Source of the DNA: a virus
Virus record (IMG/VR): IMGVR_UViG_3300031758_000011
Span: 62,001-126,000 of that record
DNA length: 64,000 nucleotides
Reading direction: 5' to 3' (one strand)
In this document: one piece after another, positions 46,895 to 54,054 of the stretch
How positions within the stretch are numbered: the stretch's first letter is position 1
Layout of the letters: each line of letters starts with the position of its first letter
Position numbers and translations under genes: made by a program
Notes under the pieces: model-generated
What the model was told of the DNA's origin: nothing
Database searches by the model: none
The model's input: only the letters and a program-made list of their open reading frames with translations

Positions 46895-46967
46895 CACAAG
46901 TATAGTTCAGTGGTAGAATAGCGGTCTCCAAAACCGTTGACGGGAGTTCGAGTCTCTCTACTTGTGC
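46895..46967 (+). tRNA. tRNA-Trp(CCA)
   Basis: Acceptor CACAAGT/ACTTGTG, anticodon loop CTCCAAA (CCA), T arm GGGAG-TTCGAGT-CTCTC. Anticodon arm nearly identical to the CUA suppressor at 41137. Confidence 0.88.
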
Positions 46968-46997
46968 AATTAACTGAATATTAGTTAATTATAAATA

Positions 46998-47086
46998 CGG
47001 AGAGGTAAGCAGAGTTGGCCTAACTGCAACCGCCTTGAAAGCGGTAGGCCCTAGAGGTGTGTGGGTTCGAGTCCCACCCTCTCCGC
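46998..47086 (+). tRNA. tRNA-Ser(TGA)
   Basis: Acceptor CGGAGAG/CTCTCCG, anticodon arm ACCGC-CTTGAAA-GCGGT (TGA), long variable arm (class II), T arm GTGGG-TTCGAGT-CCCAC. Confidence 0.88.
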
Positions 47087-47155
47087 TAAAATTTAATTTT
47101 ATGAAAAAAGAATTTGATATGTTGTAAGGTCTGCTATTCACAGACTCACAACATT

Positions 47156-47344
47156 ATGAGTAAAAACGTAAACAGAGCAAAACTGAACAAAGCACAAAAT
47201 GGTAGACAATACCGAATCATGTTAATCAATGATTTCTACCCAATTTATTGGGATGAAGGTATTCGTTTCTATGGAAACAAAATGAGTTATCAAGTTAGAA
47301 TGTATAAAACTTGGAAACACTACCGAAAAACACAGTGGAAGTAA
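47156..47344 (+). CDS. Small basic hypothetical protein
   Basis: 62 residues from the ATG at 47156, basic and aromatic (RAKLNKAQNGRQYRIMLIND, YRKTQWK). Just upstream (47131-47155) a hairpin with GTCTG/CAGAC and ATGTTGT/ACAACAT covers the leader. It lies inside the tRNA cluster. No family recognised. Confidence 0.5.
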   Translation: MSKNVNRAKLNKAQNGRQYRIMLINDFYPIYWDEGIRFYGNKMSYQVRMYKTWKHYRKTQWK

Positions 47345-47355
47345 TTCCACAATTT

Positions 47356-47427
47356 TGTCTAATGGTGAAATGGTTATCACGCTGCTCTGATACGGCAGTA
47401 TTTCCAGTTCGAGTCTGGGTTAGACAA
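47356..47427 (+). tRNA. tRNA-Ile(GAT)
   Basis: Acceptor TGTCTAA/TTAGACA, D arm GTGA...TCAC, anticodon arm CTGCT-CTGATAC-GGCAG (GAT), T arm TCCAG-TTCGAGT-CTGGG, discriminator A. Confidence 0.8.
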
Positions 47428-47433
47428 CAAGAT

Positions 47434-47510
47434 GCAGATGTATCCCCTCAAGCTTATATCTTGTAGAAAGGGTAGTTGGTCACATGTGAGTTCGAATCTC
47501 ACCTTCTGTA
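47434..47510 (+). other. Aberrant tRNA-like sequence, no normal D arm
   Basis: Acceptor GCAGATG/CTTCTGT (6 of 7 pairs) and T arm GTGAG-TTCGAAT-CTCAC are present. The middle folds as CAAG-CTTATAT-CTTG (would-be anticodon TAT) with flanking CCCT/AGGG, while a D-loop-like GTAGTTGGTCA occurs after instead of before it. Possibly a tRNA disrupted by an inserted hairpin. Confidence 0.4.
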
Positions 47511-47520
47511 CAAAATATAT

Positions 47521-47594
47521 TCTCCTTTAGCTCAGTAGGTTAGAGCAACGCACTGTTAATGCGTGGGTCCTAGGTTCGAATCCTAGAGGGAGAG
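47521..47594 (+). tRNA. tRNA-Asn(GTT)
   Basis: Acceptor TCTCCTT/AGGGAGA, D arm GCTC...GAGC, anticodon arm ACGCA-CTGTTAA-TGCGT (GTT), T arm CTAGG-TTCGAAT-CCTAG, discriminator G. Confidence 0.9.
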
Positions 47595-47604
47595 CAACAA
47601 ATAT

Positions 47605-47706
47605 TCACCCATAGCTCAGTGGTAGAGCAAACGGCTAGGTATGATAAGTAAGTTCATACAAGGAGTGTTAACCGTTAGGTCCTAGGTTCGAATCCTAGTG
47701 GGTGAG
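47605..47706 (+). tRNA. tRNA-Asn(GTT)-like with 30-nt insertion in anticodon loop
   Basis: Acceptor TCACCCA/TGGGTGA, D arm GCTC...GAGC, T arm CTAGG-TTCGAAT-CCTAG are normal. Anticodon stem AACGG/CCGTT encloses CT, then 30 extra nt (47637-47666), then GTTAA, so removal gives the loop CTGTTAA. The insert contains a perfect GTATGA/TCATAC hairpin. Confidence 0.7.
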
Positions 47707-47712
47707 CAAAAT

Positions 47713-47782
47713 GCCGACACTTAGTGGAAAAGGACCGTCCCTCATATGGATGGTTAAGTGAGTTCGAACCTCACAGTCGGTA
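47713..47782 (+). tRNA. tRNA-Met(CAT) (or tRNA-Ile2)
   Basis: Acceptor GCCGACA/AGTCGGT (6 of 7), anticodon arm CGTCC-CTCATAT-GGATG (CAT), T arm GTGAG-TTCGAAC-CTCAC, discriminator A. A CAT tRNA could be elongator Met or, if lysidine-modified, Ile for AUA. Confidence 0.75.
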
Positions 47783-47788
47783 CAACAT

Positions 47789-47861
47789 GCACTTATCGTT
47801 CAACTGGATAGGACAATCGCCTACGAAGCGATAAATCGGAGTTCGAATCTCTGTAGGTGTA
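47789..47861 (+). tRNA. tRNA-Arg(ACG)
   Basis: Acceptor GCACTTA/TAGGTGT, anticodon arm ATCGC-CTACGAA-GCGAT (ACG), T arm CGGAG-TTCGAAT-CTCTG. Confidence 0.88.
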
Positions 47862-47870
47862 CAACAATCT

Positions 47871-47943
47871 GCCCCTATCGTTCAACTGGATAGGACATGG
47901 CCCTTCTAAGGCCAGTATCGGAGTTCGAATCTCTGTGGGGGTA
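47871..47943 (+). tRNA. tRNA-Arg(TCT)
   Basis: Acceptor GCCCCTA/TGGGGGT, anticodon arm TGGCC-CTTCTAA-GGCCA (TCT), T arm CGGAG-TTCGAAT-CTCTG. Close paralogue of the tRNA-Arg(ACG) just upstream. Confidence 0.88.
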
Positions 47944-47949
47944 CAAAAT

Positions 47950-48034
47950 GGAGAGTAATCCTTGATGGCGATAGGGTCCGACTGCTAATCGTGACGTACC
48001 TTTTTGGTATGAGGTTCGATTCCTCTGCTCTCCG
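47950..48034 (+). tRNA. tRNA-Ser(GCT)
   Basis: Acceptor GGAGAGT/GCTCTCC, anticodon loop CTGCTAA (GCT), long variable arm, T loop TTCGATT, discriminator G. Confidence 0.85.
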
Positions 48035-48065
48035 CAAAATGTTATCTTTATTAGTATAGTTTTAT

Positions 48066-48073
48066 ATATTTAT
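48066..48073 (+). promoter_or_regulatory. Late-type motif ATATTTAT
   Basis: Exact motif, 17 nt before the ATG at 48091. Confidence 0.6.
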
Positions 48074-48090
48074 TAATGTAAAACTTAACT

Positions 48091-49026
48091 ATGAAAACAA
48101 TACTATTTTTAATCCTATTTTTACCAACATTGTTATTATCACAAACAACTTTGGTTGATGAAGATTTTTCTCCACCAACAACTTCTGGTTGGTCATCAAC
48201 ACCATCTGGGTGGATGTTAAACAACTATGGTTCTGGTAATGCATTATCTGGCACATGGGCGTTAAGATTAACTAGTTGGTCAGCTAGTTCACCAAAATAT
48301 GTTTATTTTCCAGTTACAGTACAATCAAATAAAAATTATATTATAACATTTTGGACAAAAAGGGTTTGTAGTTTAACAGTTAACGTCAACGAAACAGCCA
48401 ATCAAACAACATTAATTCAAAGTTATTCATCAACAAATCCAGATTGTTCGTCAAATTGGACAAATTGGTATCAATGGACTGATGTTTATTCATCAAACTA
48501 TGATGGAACTGTATATTTTCAAATATTGGTTAATTCAACTTACTTTTCGACTACTTTATATATTGAGGACGTTAAAATTGTTGAAATGGACCCAACGCCA
48601 TTACCAATAGAATTGATATATTTTAAAGGTAAAAATGTTAACGACTATAATCTTTTATTTTGGTCAACAGCGACTGAAATAAATAATGATTATTTCACGA
48701 TTGAAAAAAGTTATGATGGTTATAATTTTCATGTTATTGACAATATTGAAGGTGCTGGCTATTCAACACATCAATTGTATTATGAGTATCATGATTATAA
48801 TTTACAACCATTTATAACATACTATCGTTTAAAACAAACTGATTACGATGGTAAAAAAGACGTTAGTGATATAATATCAATAGATAATAGAAATGATAAA
48901 GGTGATAAAGCAAAACTAGTCAATATAATTAACATATTAGGGCAAACAGTTAACGCTGATTATAATGGATTAATAATTTACCGTTATAGTGATGGTAGCG
49001 TTATGAAAGTAAATAACCAACATTAA
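48091..49026 (+). CDS. Secreted protein with T9SS-like C-terminal sorting domain
   Basis: 311 residues. Signal peptide MKTILFLILFLPTLLLSQ, a jelly-roll-like domain (about 20-170; WALRLTSWSASSPKYVYFPV, TLYIEDVKIVEMD), then LPIELIYFKGKNVNDYNLLFW with TATEINNDYFTIEKSYDGYNF, the module that precedes type IX sorting signals in Bacteroidetes. The end (NIINILGQTVNADYNGLIIY then RYSDGSVMKV) has the form of a T9SS C-terminal signal. It probably leaves the cell or sits on its surface through the host T9SS. Late-type promoter. Confidence 0.75.
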   Translation: MKTILFLILFLPTLLLSQTTLVDEDFSPPTTSGWSSTPSGWMLNNYGSGNALSGTWALRLTSWSASSPKYVYFPVTVQSNKNYIITFWTKRVCSLTVNVNETANQTTLIQSYSSTNPDCSSNWTNWYQWTDVYSSNYDGTVYFQILVNSTYFSTTLYIEDVKIVEMDPTPLPIELIYFKGKNVNDYNLLFWSTATEINNDYFTIEKSYDGYNFHVIDNIEGAGYSTHQLYYEYHDYNLQPFITYYRLKQTDYDGKKDVSDIISIDNRNDKGDKAKLVNIINILGQTVNADYNGLIIYRYSDGSVMKVNNQH

Positions 49027-49069
49027 TAAGATATTTATCAATAAATTTGGTTAATAAAAATTAATTCTG

Positions 49070-49077
49070 TACATTTG
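49070..49077 (+). promoter_or_regulatory. Host-type promoter -7 element TACATTTG
   Basis: Five nt before the ATG at 49083. An ATATTTAT lies at 49031-49038. Confidence 0.65.
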
Positions 49078-49082
49078 CCAAT

Positions 49083-49979
49083 ATGAAAAAAAATGTTTTA
49101 AATATCGAAATAACTAGACCATCACAAAAATTGTTTGTGATGCGTGGTATTCCTGGGGCTGGAAAATCAACAATGGCGAAATCACTAATGGGTGAAGGGA
49201 TAATTCATTCAACAGATGATTTAATTGAAGCTACTGGTGACTACAGAGGTTTCTTTGCTAAAATGATAGAGTCTGGAGACTTTAAAGATTTGTCTAGAAT
49301 GCACTCTAAGAACTTATCTAACGCAATCAAATCTATGAAAGATGGTATTAGTCCAGTTGTAATAGATAACACGAATATCAAAGCCAATGAGGCTAAAGCA
49401 TATGTTGTTGCAGCGTTGGAAATGGGATTTGATGATAACAACATACAAATACATGATGTTGGCACTCGTAACTTGACTGCTGAGCAATTAGCTGAGTCAA
49501 ATACACATGGAGTTCCATTAGATAAAATAAAAATGATGATGGATTCACATAAATCTGTTGGGCCATTGACTGTTAAAAAAATAGTTGAATCTAAAGATAT
49601 GTATAAACAATCAGATGTGTTATATTCTTGTGTTTTGTTGGATGGACAATCCAAAGGTACGTTATTGGATAAACTTGGTATATGGATACCAAAAGATTGG
49701 ACTGTGATAACACATCATATGACAATAAATTTGGGTGAACTTAAAGATAAAACTGATTTAGGTAAAGAAGTTACATTGACAGTTGAAGCGTTAGGTCTTT
49801 CAGATAAAGCTATGGCTGTAAGAGTTAGCGGTTATCCATCAAAAAATGAAATTCCACATATAACTATTGCGATTAACCCAGATGGTGGTAAACCAGTTAT
49901 GAGCAATCAAATAACAAAATGGCAAGACATTAAATCATTTATGATAAGTGGTATTGTCACTGAAATAAAAAAACAATGA
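49083..49979 (+). CDS. Polynucleotide kinase fused to 2H cyclic phosphodiesterase
   Basis: 298 residues. N-terminal P-loop kinase of the Pnkp type (VMRGIPGAGKSTMAKSL, STDDL, VVIDNTNIKANEAKAYV). The C-terminal ~130 residues carry two H-x-T-x motifs (THHMTINLG and IPHITIAIN), the active site of 2H phosphoesterases, with AVRVSGYPSKNE as in the CPDase domain of tRNA ligases. Such an enzyme heals RNA ends: it opens 2',3'-cyclic phosphates and phosphorylates 5'-OH, preparing them for a ligase. The Rnl1-like gene lies 1.3 kb downstream. Confidence 0.8.
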   Translation: MKKNVLNIEITRPSQKLFVMRGIPGAGKSTMAKSLMGEGIIHSTDDLIEATGDYRGFFAKMIESGDFKDLSRMHSKNLSNAIKSMKDGISPVVIDNTNIKANEAKAYVVAALEMGFDDNNIQIHDVGTRNLTAEQLAESNTHGVPLDKIKMMMDSHKSVGPLTVKKIVESKDMYKQSDVLYSCVLLDGQSKGTLLDKLGIWIPKDWTVITHHMTINLGELKDKTDLGKEVTLTVEALGLSDKAMAVRVSGYPSKNEIPHITIAINPDGGKPVMSNQITKWQDIKSFMISGIVTEIKKQ

Positions 49980-50185
49980 GCGAAGTTAAATTAAATTTAA
50001 AAGGGTGGGGTTTTGTATATTCAGAAATTCTATGGATAGAAGGACCCCTTTACAAAATAAAATTTGTGCCAGAAGATAATTTATTGGCAGATATGAGAAC
50101 TGAAGTATTTCACGTCAAAGAAATATTAAACATAAATGATATTTTTATTGACAAAAATTTAAAGATAACAAAATATGAAGATTGA
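49976..50185 (+). CDS. Hypothetical small protein
   Basis: 69 residues overlapping the repair-enzyme stop by 4 nt and the Nudix start by 11 nt. Beta-rich (GWGFVYSEILWIEGPLYKIKF). No family recognised. Confidence 0.6.
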   Translation: MSEVKLNLKGWGFVYSEILWIEGPLYKIKFVPEDNLLADMRTEVFHVKEILNINDIFIDKNLKITKYED

Positions 50186-50822
50186 TAAGGATATTAAAGT
50201 TTCAGCACAAGTTGTGCTAATTAATCCAGAAGGTTACATTTTAGGTGTTTCTAGAAAAGATGACCATAATGATTTCGGATTACCTGGAGGAAAAATGGAC
50301 CCAGAAGACAATGGTGACCCTAAAACCACAGCGATACGTGAAACAAAAGAAGAAACTGGATTAGATGTCACTAATCTAAGACTTATTTTTGCTATCCATA
50401 AAGATGGGTTCATGGGTTTCACATATCTAGCTGATTATTCTGGTAATATAGAACATAACGAACCACATGTTGTTAAATGGCAACCAATGGAAGTATTGGT
50501 TAATGGTAGATTTGGTAAATACAACAAACTAGTATCGGAATCAATGAATGATATGGGTATTCAATACAAATATAACGTTGACGCTAAAGCAATCAAAGAA
50601 GATGTTTCTAGAGTTATTGATGAATACTTTAAAGGTGAGTTAAAAGTTGAGTTTATTAGAAAATCATGGAATGATAATTCATACATTGTTTATTTTGTTG
50701 ATGAAAAGGGCGAGTTGGAAGAAAGTTTTGGTTTTGACAAGAAGTTAGACGCTAGATTTGATGCGTTATCTAGGAAATATGGTGTTACTATCAGAATTGA
50801 TTCAAGTTATTATTGCAAGTAA
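50175..50822 (+). CDS. Nudix hydrolase with extra C-terminal domain
   Basis: 215 residues. Nudix box GGKMDPEDNGDPKTTAIRET followed by KEETGLDV fits G-x5-E-x7-RE-U-x-EE-x-G-U with a small insertion. The C-terminal ~70 residues (LKVEFIRKSWNDNSYIVYFV) are an added alpha/beta domain. It hydrolyses a nucleoside diphosphate-linked substrate, perhaps RNA caps, NAD/ADP-ribose or oxidised nucleotides. Proximity to RNA repair genes and a PARP makes NAD/ADP-ribose chemistry attractive but unproven. Confidence 0.85.
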   Translation: MKIDKDIKVSAQVVLINPEGYILGVSRKDDHNDFGLPGGKMDPEDNGDPKTTAIRETKEETGLDVTNLRLIFAIHKDGFMGFTYLADYSGNIEHNEPHVVKWQPMEVLVNGRFGKYNKLVSESMNDMGIQYKYNVDAKAIKEDVSRVIDEYFKGELKVEFIRKSWNDNSYIVYFVDEKGELEESFGFDKKLDARFDALSRKYGVTIRIDSSYYCK

Positions 50823-50835
50823 TTGTTTTATTTAG

Positions 50836-50843
50836 TATATTAG
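50836..50843 (+). promoter_or_regulatory. Promoter-like TATATTAG
   Basis: Variant -7 box, 14 nt before the ATG at 50858. Confidence 0.4.
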
Positions 50844-50857
50844 TTAAAAATAGTTTT

Positions 50858-51211
50858 ATGAACAGAAAAGAAATCGACAGAAGATTGGATTTAAGTACCA
50901 AATTTATGAAAATGGGCCAATCTCTTATTACTGAAGGTAAAGAAGAAGGTGATATAGCTTTAGCTCAATTTGGTACAATTATGGTTTTTATGAGTGGTTT
51001 ACTCATAGGTGGTGATGATGATATATTTAAATTTTCTGACTTATGCTCAATGTTTTCATCAAAGAAGATATTAGACGCTATGCAAGATGAAAACCCTATT
51101 GCTGATTTATTTAACAATAAATTGGATGATAAAACTTATGATGAGTTTATCAAAAAAATAAATAGCCTAAGAGATAAAAACAATGGTAAAAACGATGATG
51201 AAATAAATTAA
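50858..51211 (+). CDS. Hypothetical helical protein
   Basis: 117 residues from the ATG at 50858, chosen because the promoter-like element lies just upstream. Helical (KEIDRRLDLSTKFMKMGQSL) with a hydrophobic middle (FGTIMVFMSGLLIGG). Acidic tail. No family recognised. Confidence 0.6.
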   Translation: MNRKEIDRRLDLSTKFMKMGQSLITEGKEEGDIALAQFGTIMVFMSGLLIGGDDDIFKFSDLCSMFSSKKILDAMQDENPIADLFNNKLDDKTYDEFIKKINSLRDKNNGKNDDEIN

Positions 51212-51246
51212 TCATCGTTTTATTTGTTTTATTAAAAATTTATACC

Positions 51247-51254
51247 TACATTTG
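51247..51254 (+). promoter_or_regulatory. Host-type promoter -7 element TACATTTG
   Basis: 22 nt before the RNA ligase ATG at 51277. Confidence 0.6.
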
Positions 51255-51276
51255 TCTAACATTAAAAAATTAACGC

Positions 51277-52401
51277 ATGTTAGCTATACAAAAATATTTA
51301 AGAACACACGGTTTAGAAAAAACAATCAAAGACTTTTCTTTAAAAACTAGAGAGTATGAACACAAAATACTCTTGAAGTATGACCAATTAGTGTCACCAA
51401 CACTTATGTCATTGCCAGAGATGCAAGATTGTCGTGGAATCATCCTTGAAAAAGGTACTTGGAACGTAATGTCTTTGGCGTTTAGAAAATTCTTCAACTC
51501 TGAAGAAGGTAACGCTGCTAAAATAGATTGGAATACTGCACAAGTACTTGAAAAATTGGATGGTACTATGATACAAGTGTATTATGATTGGCACGACATG
51601 ACATGGTATGCTGGTACTACTGGTACTGCAAACGGTGAAGGTGAAGTTAACAACAAAAATGGTACTAAATTTAACGAATTGTTTTGGGATACTGTTAACA
51701 ACAAATACACATTCAATGCATGTTTGTTAAATTATGATTATATCTATGTGTTTGAGTTAACTACACCATATAACATAGTAGTAAAACCACATGGTGAATC
51801 ATCAGCGACTTTGTTGGCTGTTAGAAACAGAAAAACACTTGTTGAGTTGTCTGGGAGAGACTTGGAAATGACTGCGGTATCATTGGATATACCATTGGTA
51901 AAATCTTTTGATTTAAACGCAAAAAATGTTGGTCACTTGTTGAAAACATTTGAAGGTATGCCATGGTCTGAAGAAGGTTATGTTGTACGTGATGGTAATG
52001 ACAATCGTGTTAAAGTGAAAAATCCAGCATATGTTGCGGTACACCACTTGAAAGGTAAAACTGCTGAACACAACATATTAACTATTGTAAAAACTAACGA
52101 GATAGAAGAATTTGCTGCTACTTTCCCAGAAAGAACAGAAGAATTAAATCGTCTTAAAGAGTCTTACGATGCGTTGGTTGCAAAATTGAATGTTGTATGG
52201 GATGAATTAAAGTTGCGTAAACCAAAAAACGTAACAAAACCAGAACAAAAAAAGTTTGCTGCTGCTGTGTTTGAAGTTTGTGAGAAATATGATTTAAAAA
52301 ACTTTACTGGGTTGTATTTTGGGTTGAAAGATTACAAAATAGCATCAGTTGAAGAATATATGTTTAACTATGACGATAAAACGTTATATAAAATGTTGTA
52401 A
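51277..52401 (+). CDS. rnlA: RNA ligase 1 (T4 Rnl1 family)
   Basis: 374 residues, the length of T4 Rnl1. Nucleotidyltransferase motif I K-x-D-G is VLEKLDGTMIQVYYD; motif III is YIYVFELTTPYN, motif IV EEGYVVRDG, motif V RVKVKNPAYVAVHHL. N-terminal CRGIILEKGTWNVMSLAFRKFFN also matches the family. The enzyme seals tRNA anticodon-loop breaks made by host nucleases such as PrrC or VapC-like toxins. It works with the kinase-phosphodiesterase at 49083. Confidence 0.92.
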   Translation: MLAIQKYLRTHGLEKTIKDFSLKTREYEHKILLKYDQLVSPTLMSLPEMQDCRGIILEKGTWNVMSLAFRKFFNSEEGNAAKIDWNTAQVLEKLDGTMIQVYYDWHDMTWYAGTTGTANGEGEVNNKNGTKFNELFWDTVNNKYTFNACLLNYDYIYVFELTTPYNIVVKPHGESSATLLAVRNRKTLVELSGRDLEMTAVSLDIPLVKSFDLNAKNVGHLLKTFEGMPWSEEGYVVRDGNDNRVKVKNPAYVAVHHLKGKTAEHNILTIVKTNEIEEFAATFPERTEELNRLKESYDALVAKLNVVWDELKLRKPKNVTKPEQKKFAAAVFEVCEKYDLKNFTGLYFGLKDYKIASVEEYMFNYDDKTLYKML

Positions 52402-52402
52402 T

Positions 52403-52714
52403 ATGTTAATTGATGGAGGACCAGAAGGGTTTCAATGGTTTAGAAGTGAAACAAAAAAAGAAAAAATGGAAAATAACGAAATAACAGCGGATTGGGCTAG
52501 AAAAACAGCCCAATCTATTTTAGGTGAAAAAGTGCGAAAAGAAGTTGATGTTTGCTTAAATGGGGTTAAAAAAGCTGTAGAACAGAATAAATTAAGCACT
52601 ACTATTGCTATATATGTTGATGATTTAACCAAAAAAGAGTTAGAAAACAGAGGTTTTATAGTAAACAAATATAGCGACCAACGTGATGGTAGTTATACAA
52701 CAATATCTTGGTAA
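52403..52714 (+). CDS. Hypothetical protein
   Basis: 103 residues from the ATG at 52403, 1 nt after the ligase. The core EITADWARKTAQSILGEKVR and LENRGFIVNKYSDQRDGSYTTISW is a pattern found in many phage hypotheticals; function unknown. Compact alpha/beta domain expected. Confidence 0.6.
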   Translation: MLIDGGPEGFQWFRSETKKEKMENNEITADWARKTAQSILGEKVRKEVDVCLNGVKKAVEQNKLSTTIAIYVDDLTKKELENRGFIVNKYSDQRDGSYTTISW

Positions 52715-52715
52715 T

Positions 52716-52940
52716 ATGACTAGAGAGTTTTACACAGAATTAGCTGAACTAATTAAGAAACATAAGATGACATTAGTTACTGGCACACATCAAGGTTTAG
52801 AATCATTTACTAAATCATTTGAAGGTCGAATGTTCTTTGTTACTGATGGGACGAAGAGTCATCATTTACAAGGTGGTGAAAGTATGTTGCATGAAGCATC
52901 AACTATTATTAAATTAGAAAAAAATAGATATCGTGGATAG
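52716..52940 (+). CDS. Hypothetical small protein
   Basis: 74 residues from the ATG at 52716, 1 nt after the previous gene; ends TAG overlapping the next GTG start. Contains several His (GTHQGLESFTKSFEGRMFFV). No family recognised. Confidence 0.55.
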   Translation: MTREFYTELAELIKKHKMTLVTGTHQGLESFTKSFEGRMFFVTDGTKSHHLQGGESMLHEASTIIKLEKNRYRG

Positions 52941-53157
52941 AGAAGCGTTAAAGAAAGAAGTGATGGGTAAGGTTGTTAAAAAATCTTACCCAGAACTAGA
53001 AAAAGGTGGTCAACATTGTGGTGTGCCAAGAGGTGTCAGTTTGTATTGTGAAGAATTTGATATTGAAATCAGAATGCAAGCTCATAGGTCTCAATATAGA
53101 AATTTAGAATTGGCAGCAACACTTATGGAGTTGGCTATCGATGAATTAATAAAATAA
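52933..53157 (+). CDS. Hypothetical small protein
   Basis: 74 residues with GTG start at 52933 overlapping the previous stop. Basic N-terminal half (KEVMGKVVKKSYPELEKGGQ), Cys pair (HCGVPRGVSLYCEEF). No family recognised. Confidence 0.55.
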   Translation: MDREALKKEVMGKVVKKSYPELEKGGQHCGVPRGVSLYCEEFDIEIRMQAHRSQYRNLELAATLMELAIDELIK

Positions 53158-53160
53158 AAT

Positions 53161-53445
53161 ATGAAAGAAATATTAGCAAATCCGTATTTATCAGCATTTG
53201 TTGTGTTGATTAGTCAAATCATTTTCATTTATTTGAGAACAATAAATGTTATTTATACTGCTGAACGTAAAATGGTTCCAGCAATCATAAGTGGTAATGG
53301 GATTGGGTTAGCATGGTTAGTATCGATATCTATCGGTGGTAATTCAATAATGCATGGTGAGTTCTTACCAATATTAGCATTTTTAATTGGTGGTACGTTA
53401 GGTACTTATTGGGGTATTAAAAAAGAAATGAATAAACATGAGTAA
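53161..53445 (+). CDS. Small membrane protein
   Basis: 94 residues with three membrane segments (about 10-27, 40-58, 68-86). Resembles DUF2179/DUF5698-type small membrane proteins in pattern (VLISQIIFIYLRTINVIY). Overlaps the next start by 8 nt. Function unknown. Confidence 0.65.
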   Translation: MKEILANPYLSAFVVLISQIIFIYLRTINVIYTAERKMVPAIISGNGIGLAWLVSISIGGNSIMHGEFLPILAFLIGGTLGTYWGIKKEMNKHE

Positions 53446-53620
53446 AGATAGTATACAAAATGATTCTCGTATTGAAGAGGAAAACAAACCTAAAGTTTAT
53501 ACAGAAAGGGATGTTATCGAATTATTAATAGCTTGTAAAGATAGATTTGGTGGTTCAGAGTTATATGACTACACTAGCGATTCTGAAGTTATTGAATGGT
53601 TTAATCGAATTAAAAAATAA
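53438..53620 (+). CDS. Hypothetical small protein
   Basis: 60 residues, charged; NKPKVYTERDVIELLIACKD resembles a motif common in short phage proteins with a terminal EWFNRIKK helix. 2 nt before the next gene. Function unknown. Confidence 0.55.
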   Translation: MSKDSIQNDSRIEEENKPKVYTERDVIELLIACKDRFGGSELYDYTSDSEVIEWFNRIKK

Positions 53621-53622
53621 AC

Positions 53623-53988
53623 ATGAGTAGAGAAGAATTTGAACAATATCTTATTTCCATTGGTGGTGTTTATAATTGGAAAGGTGCTAACCTTACCAAC
53701 CCATCTATGTTTGGTGTTGGTGAAGGTTGGTTTCAGTTGTTAAAGAACCTCATAGACGAACTTTTATCGTTAGGTTGGGATAGAACTATGATTCAATCAA
53801 AAGAGAAGTTTGGTGGGCTTAATTTCTACGTAAAAGACCCAACACCAGAGATGCATGACATAATATTAACATATGAAAAGTTATCATATGAAATATGTGA
53901 AGTTTGTGGTGACCATGGCTATCCTAGAAAGTTGGATTGGATAAAAAGTTTGTGTGATAAACATGCTGCTGAAAAAGGAATTGATTAA
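53623..53988 (+). CDS. Hypothetical protein with Cys/His cluster
   Basis: 121 residues. EKFGGLNFYVKD and YEICEVCGDHGYPRKLDWIKSLCDKH suggest a domain with a C-terminal zinc site (Cys-x-x-Cys...Cys-x-x-His). Similar proteins occur in several large phages as far as I recall; no function known. Confidence 0.6.
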   Translation: MSREEFEQYLISIGGVYNWKGANLTNPSMFGVGEGWFQLLKNLIDELLSLGWDRTMIQSKEKFGGLNFYVKDPTPEMHDIILTYEKLSYEICEVCGDHGYPRKLDWIKSLCDKHAAEKGID

Positions 53989-54027
53989 AAATTTTAAATT
54001 AGATTTGGTGGATTCAATTTAAATTCG

Positions 54028-54035
54028 TACATTTG
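54028..54035 (+). promoter_or_regulatory. Host-type promoter -7 element TACATTTG
   Basis: 19 nt before the DNA ligase ATG at 54055. Confidence 0.6.
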
Positions 54036-54054
54036 TAAAACAAAAGAAAAAAAT

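Noticed and set aside
46783-48034. CRISPR array in the repeat-rich tRNA cluster
   Set aside because: The recurring GTTCGAAT and similar strings are T-loops of tRNAs at tRNA spacing, not identical direct repeats with unique spacers.
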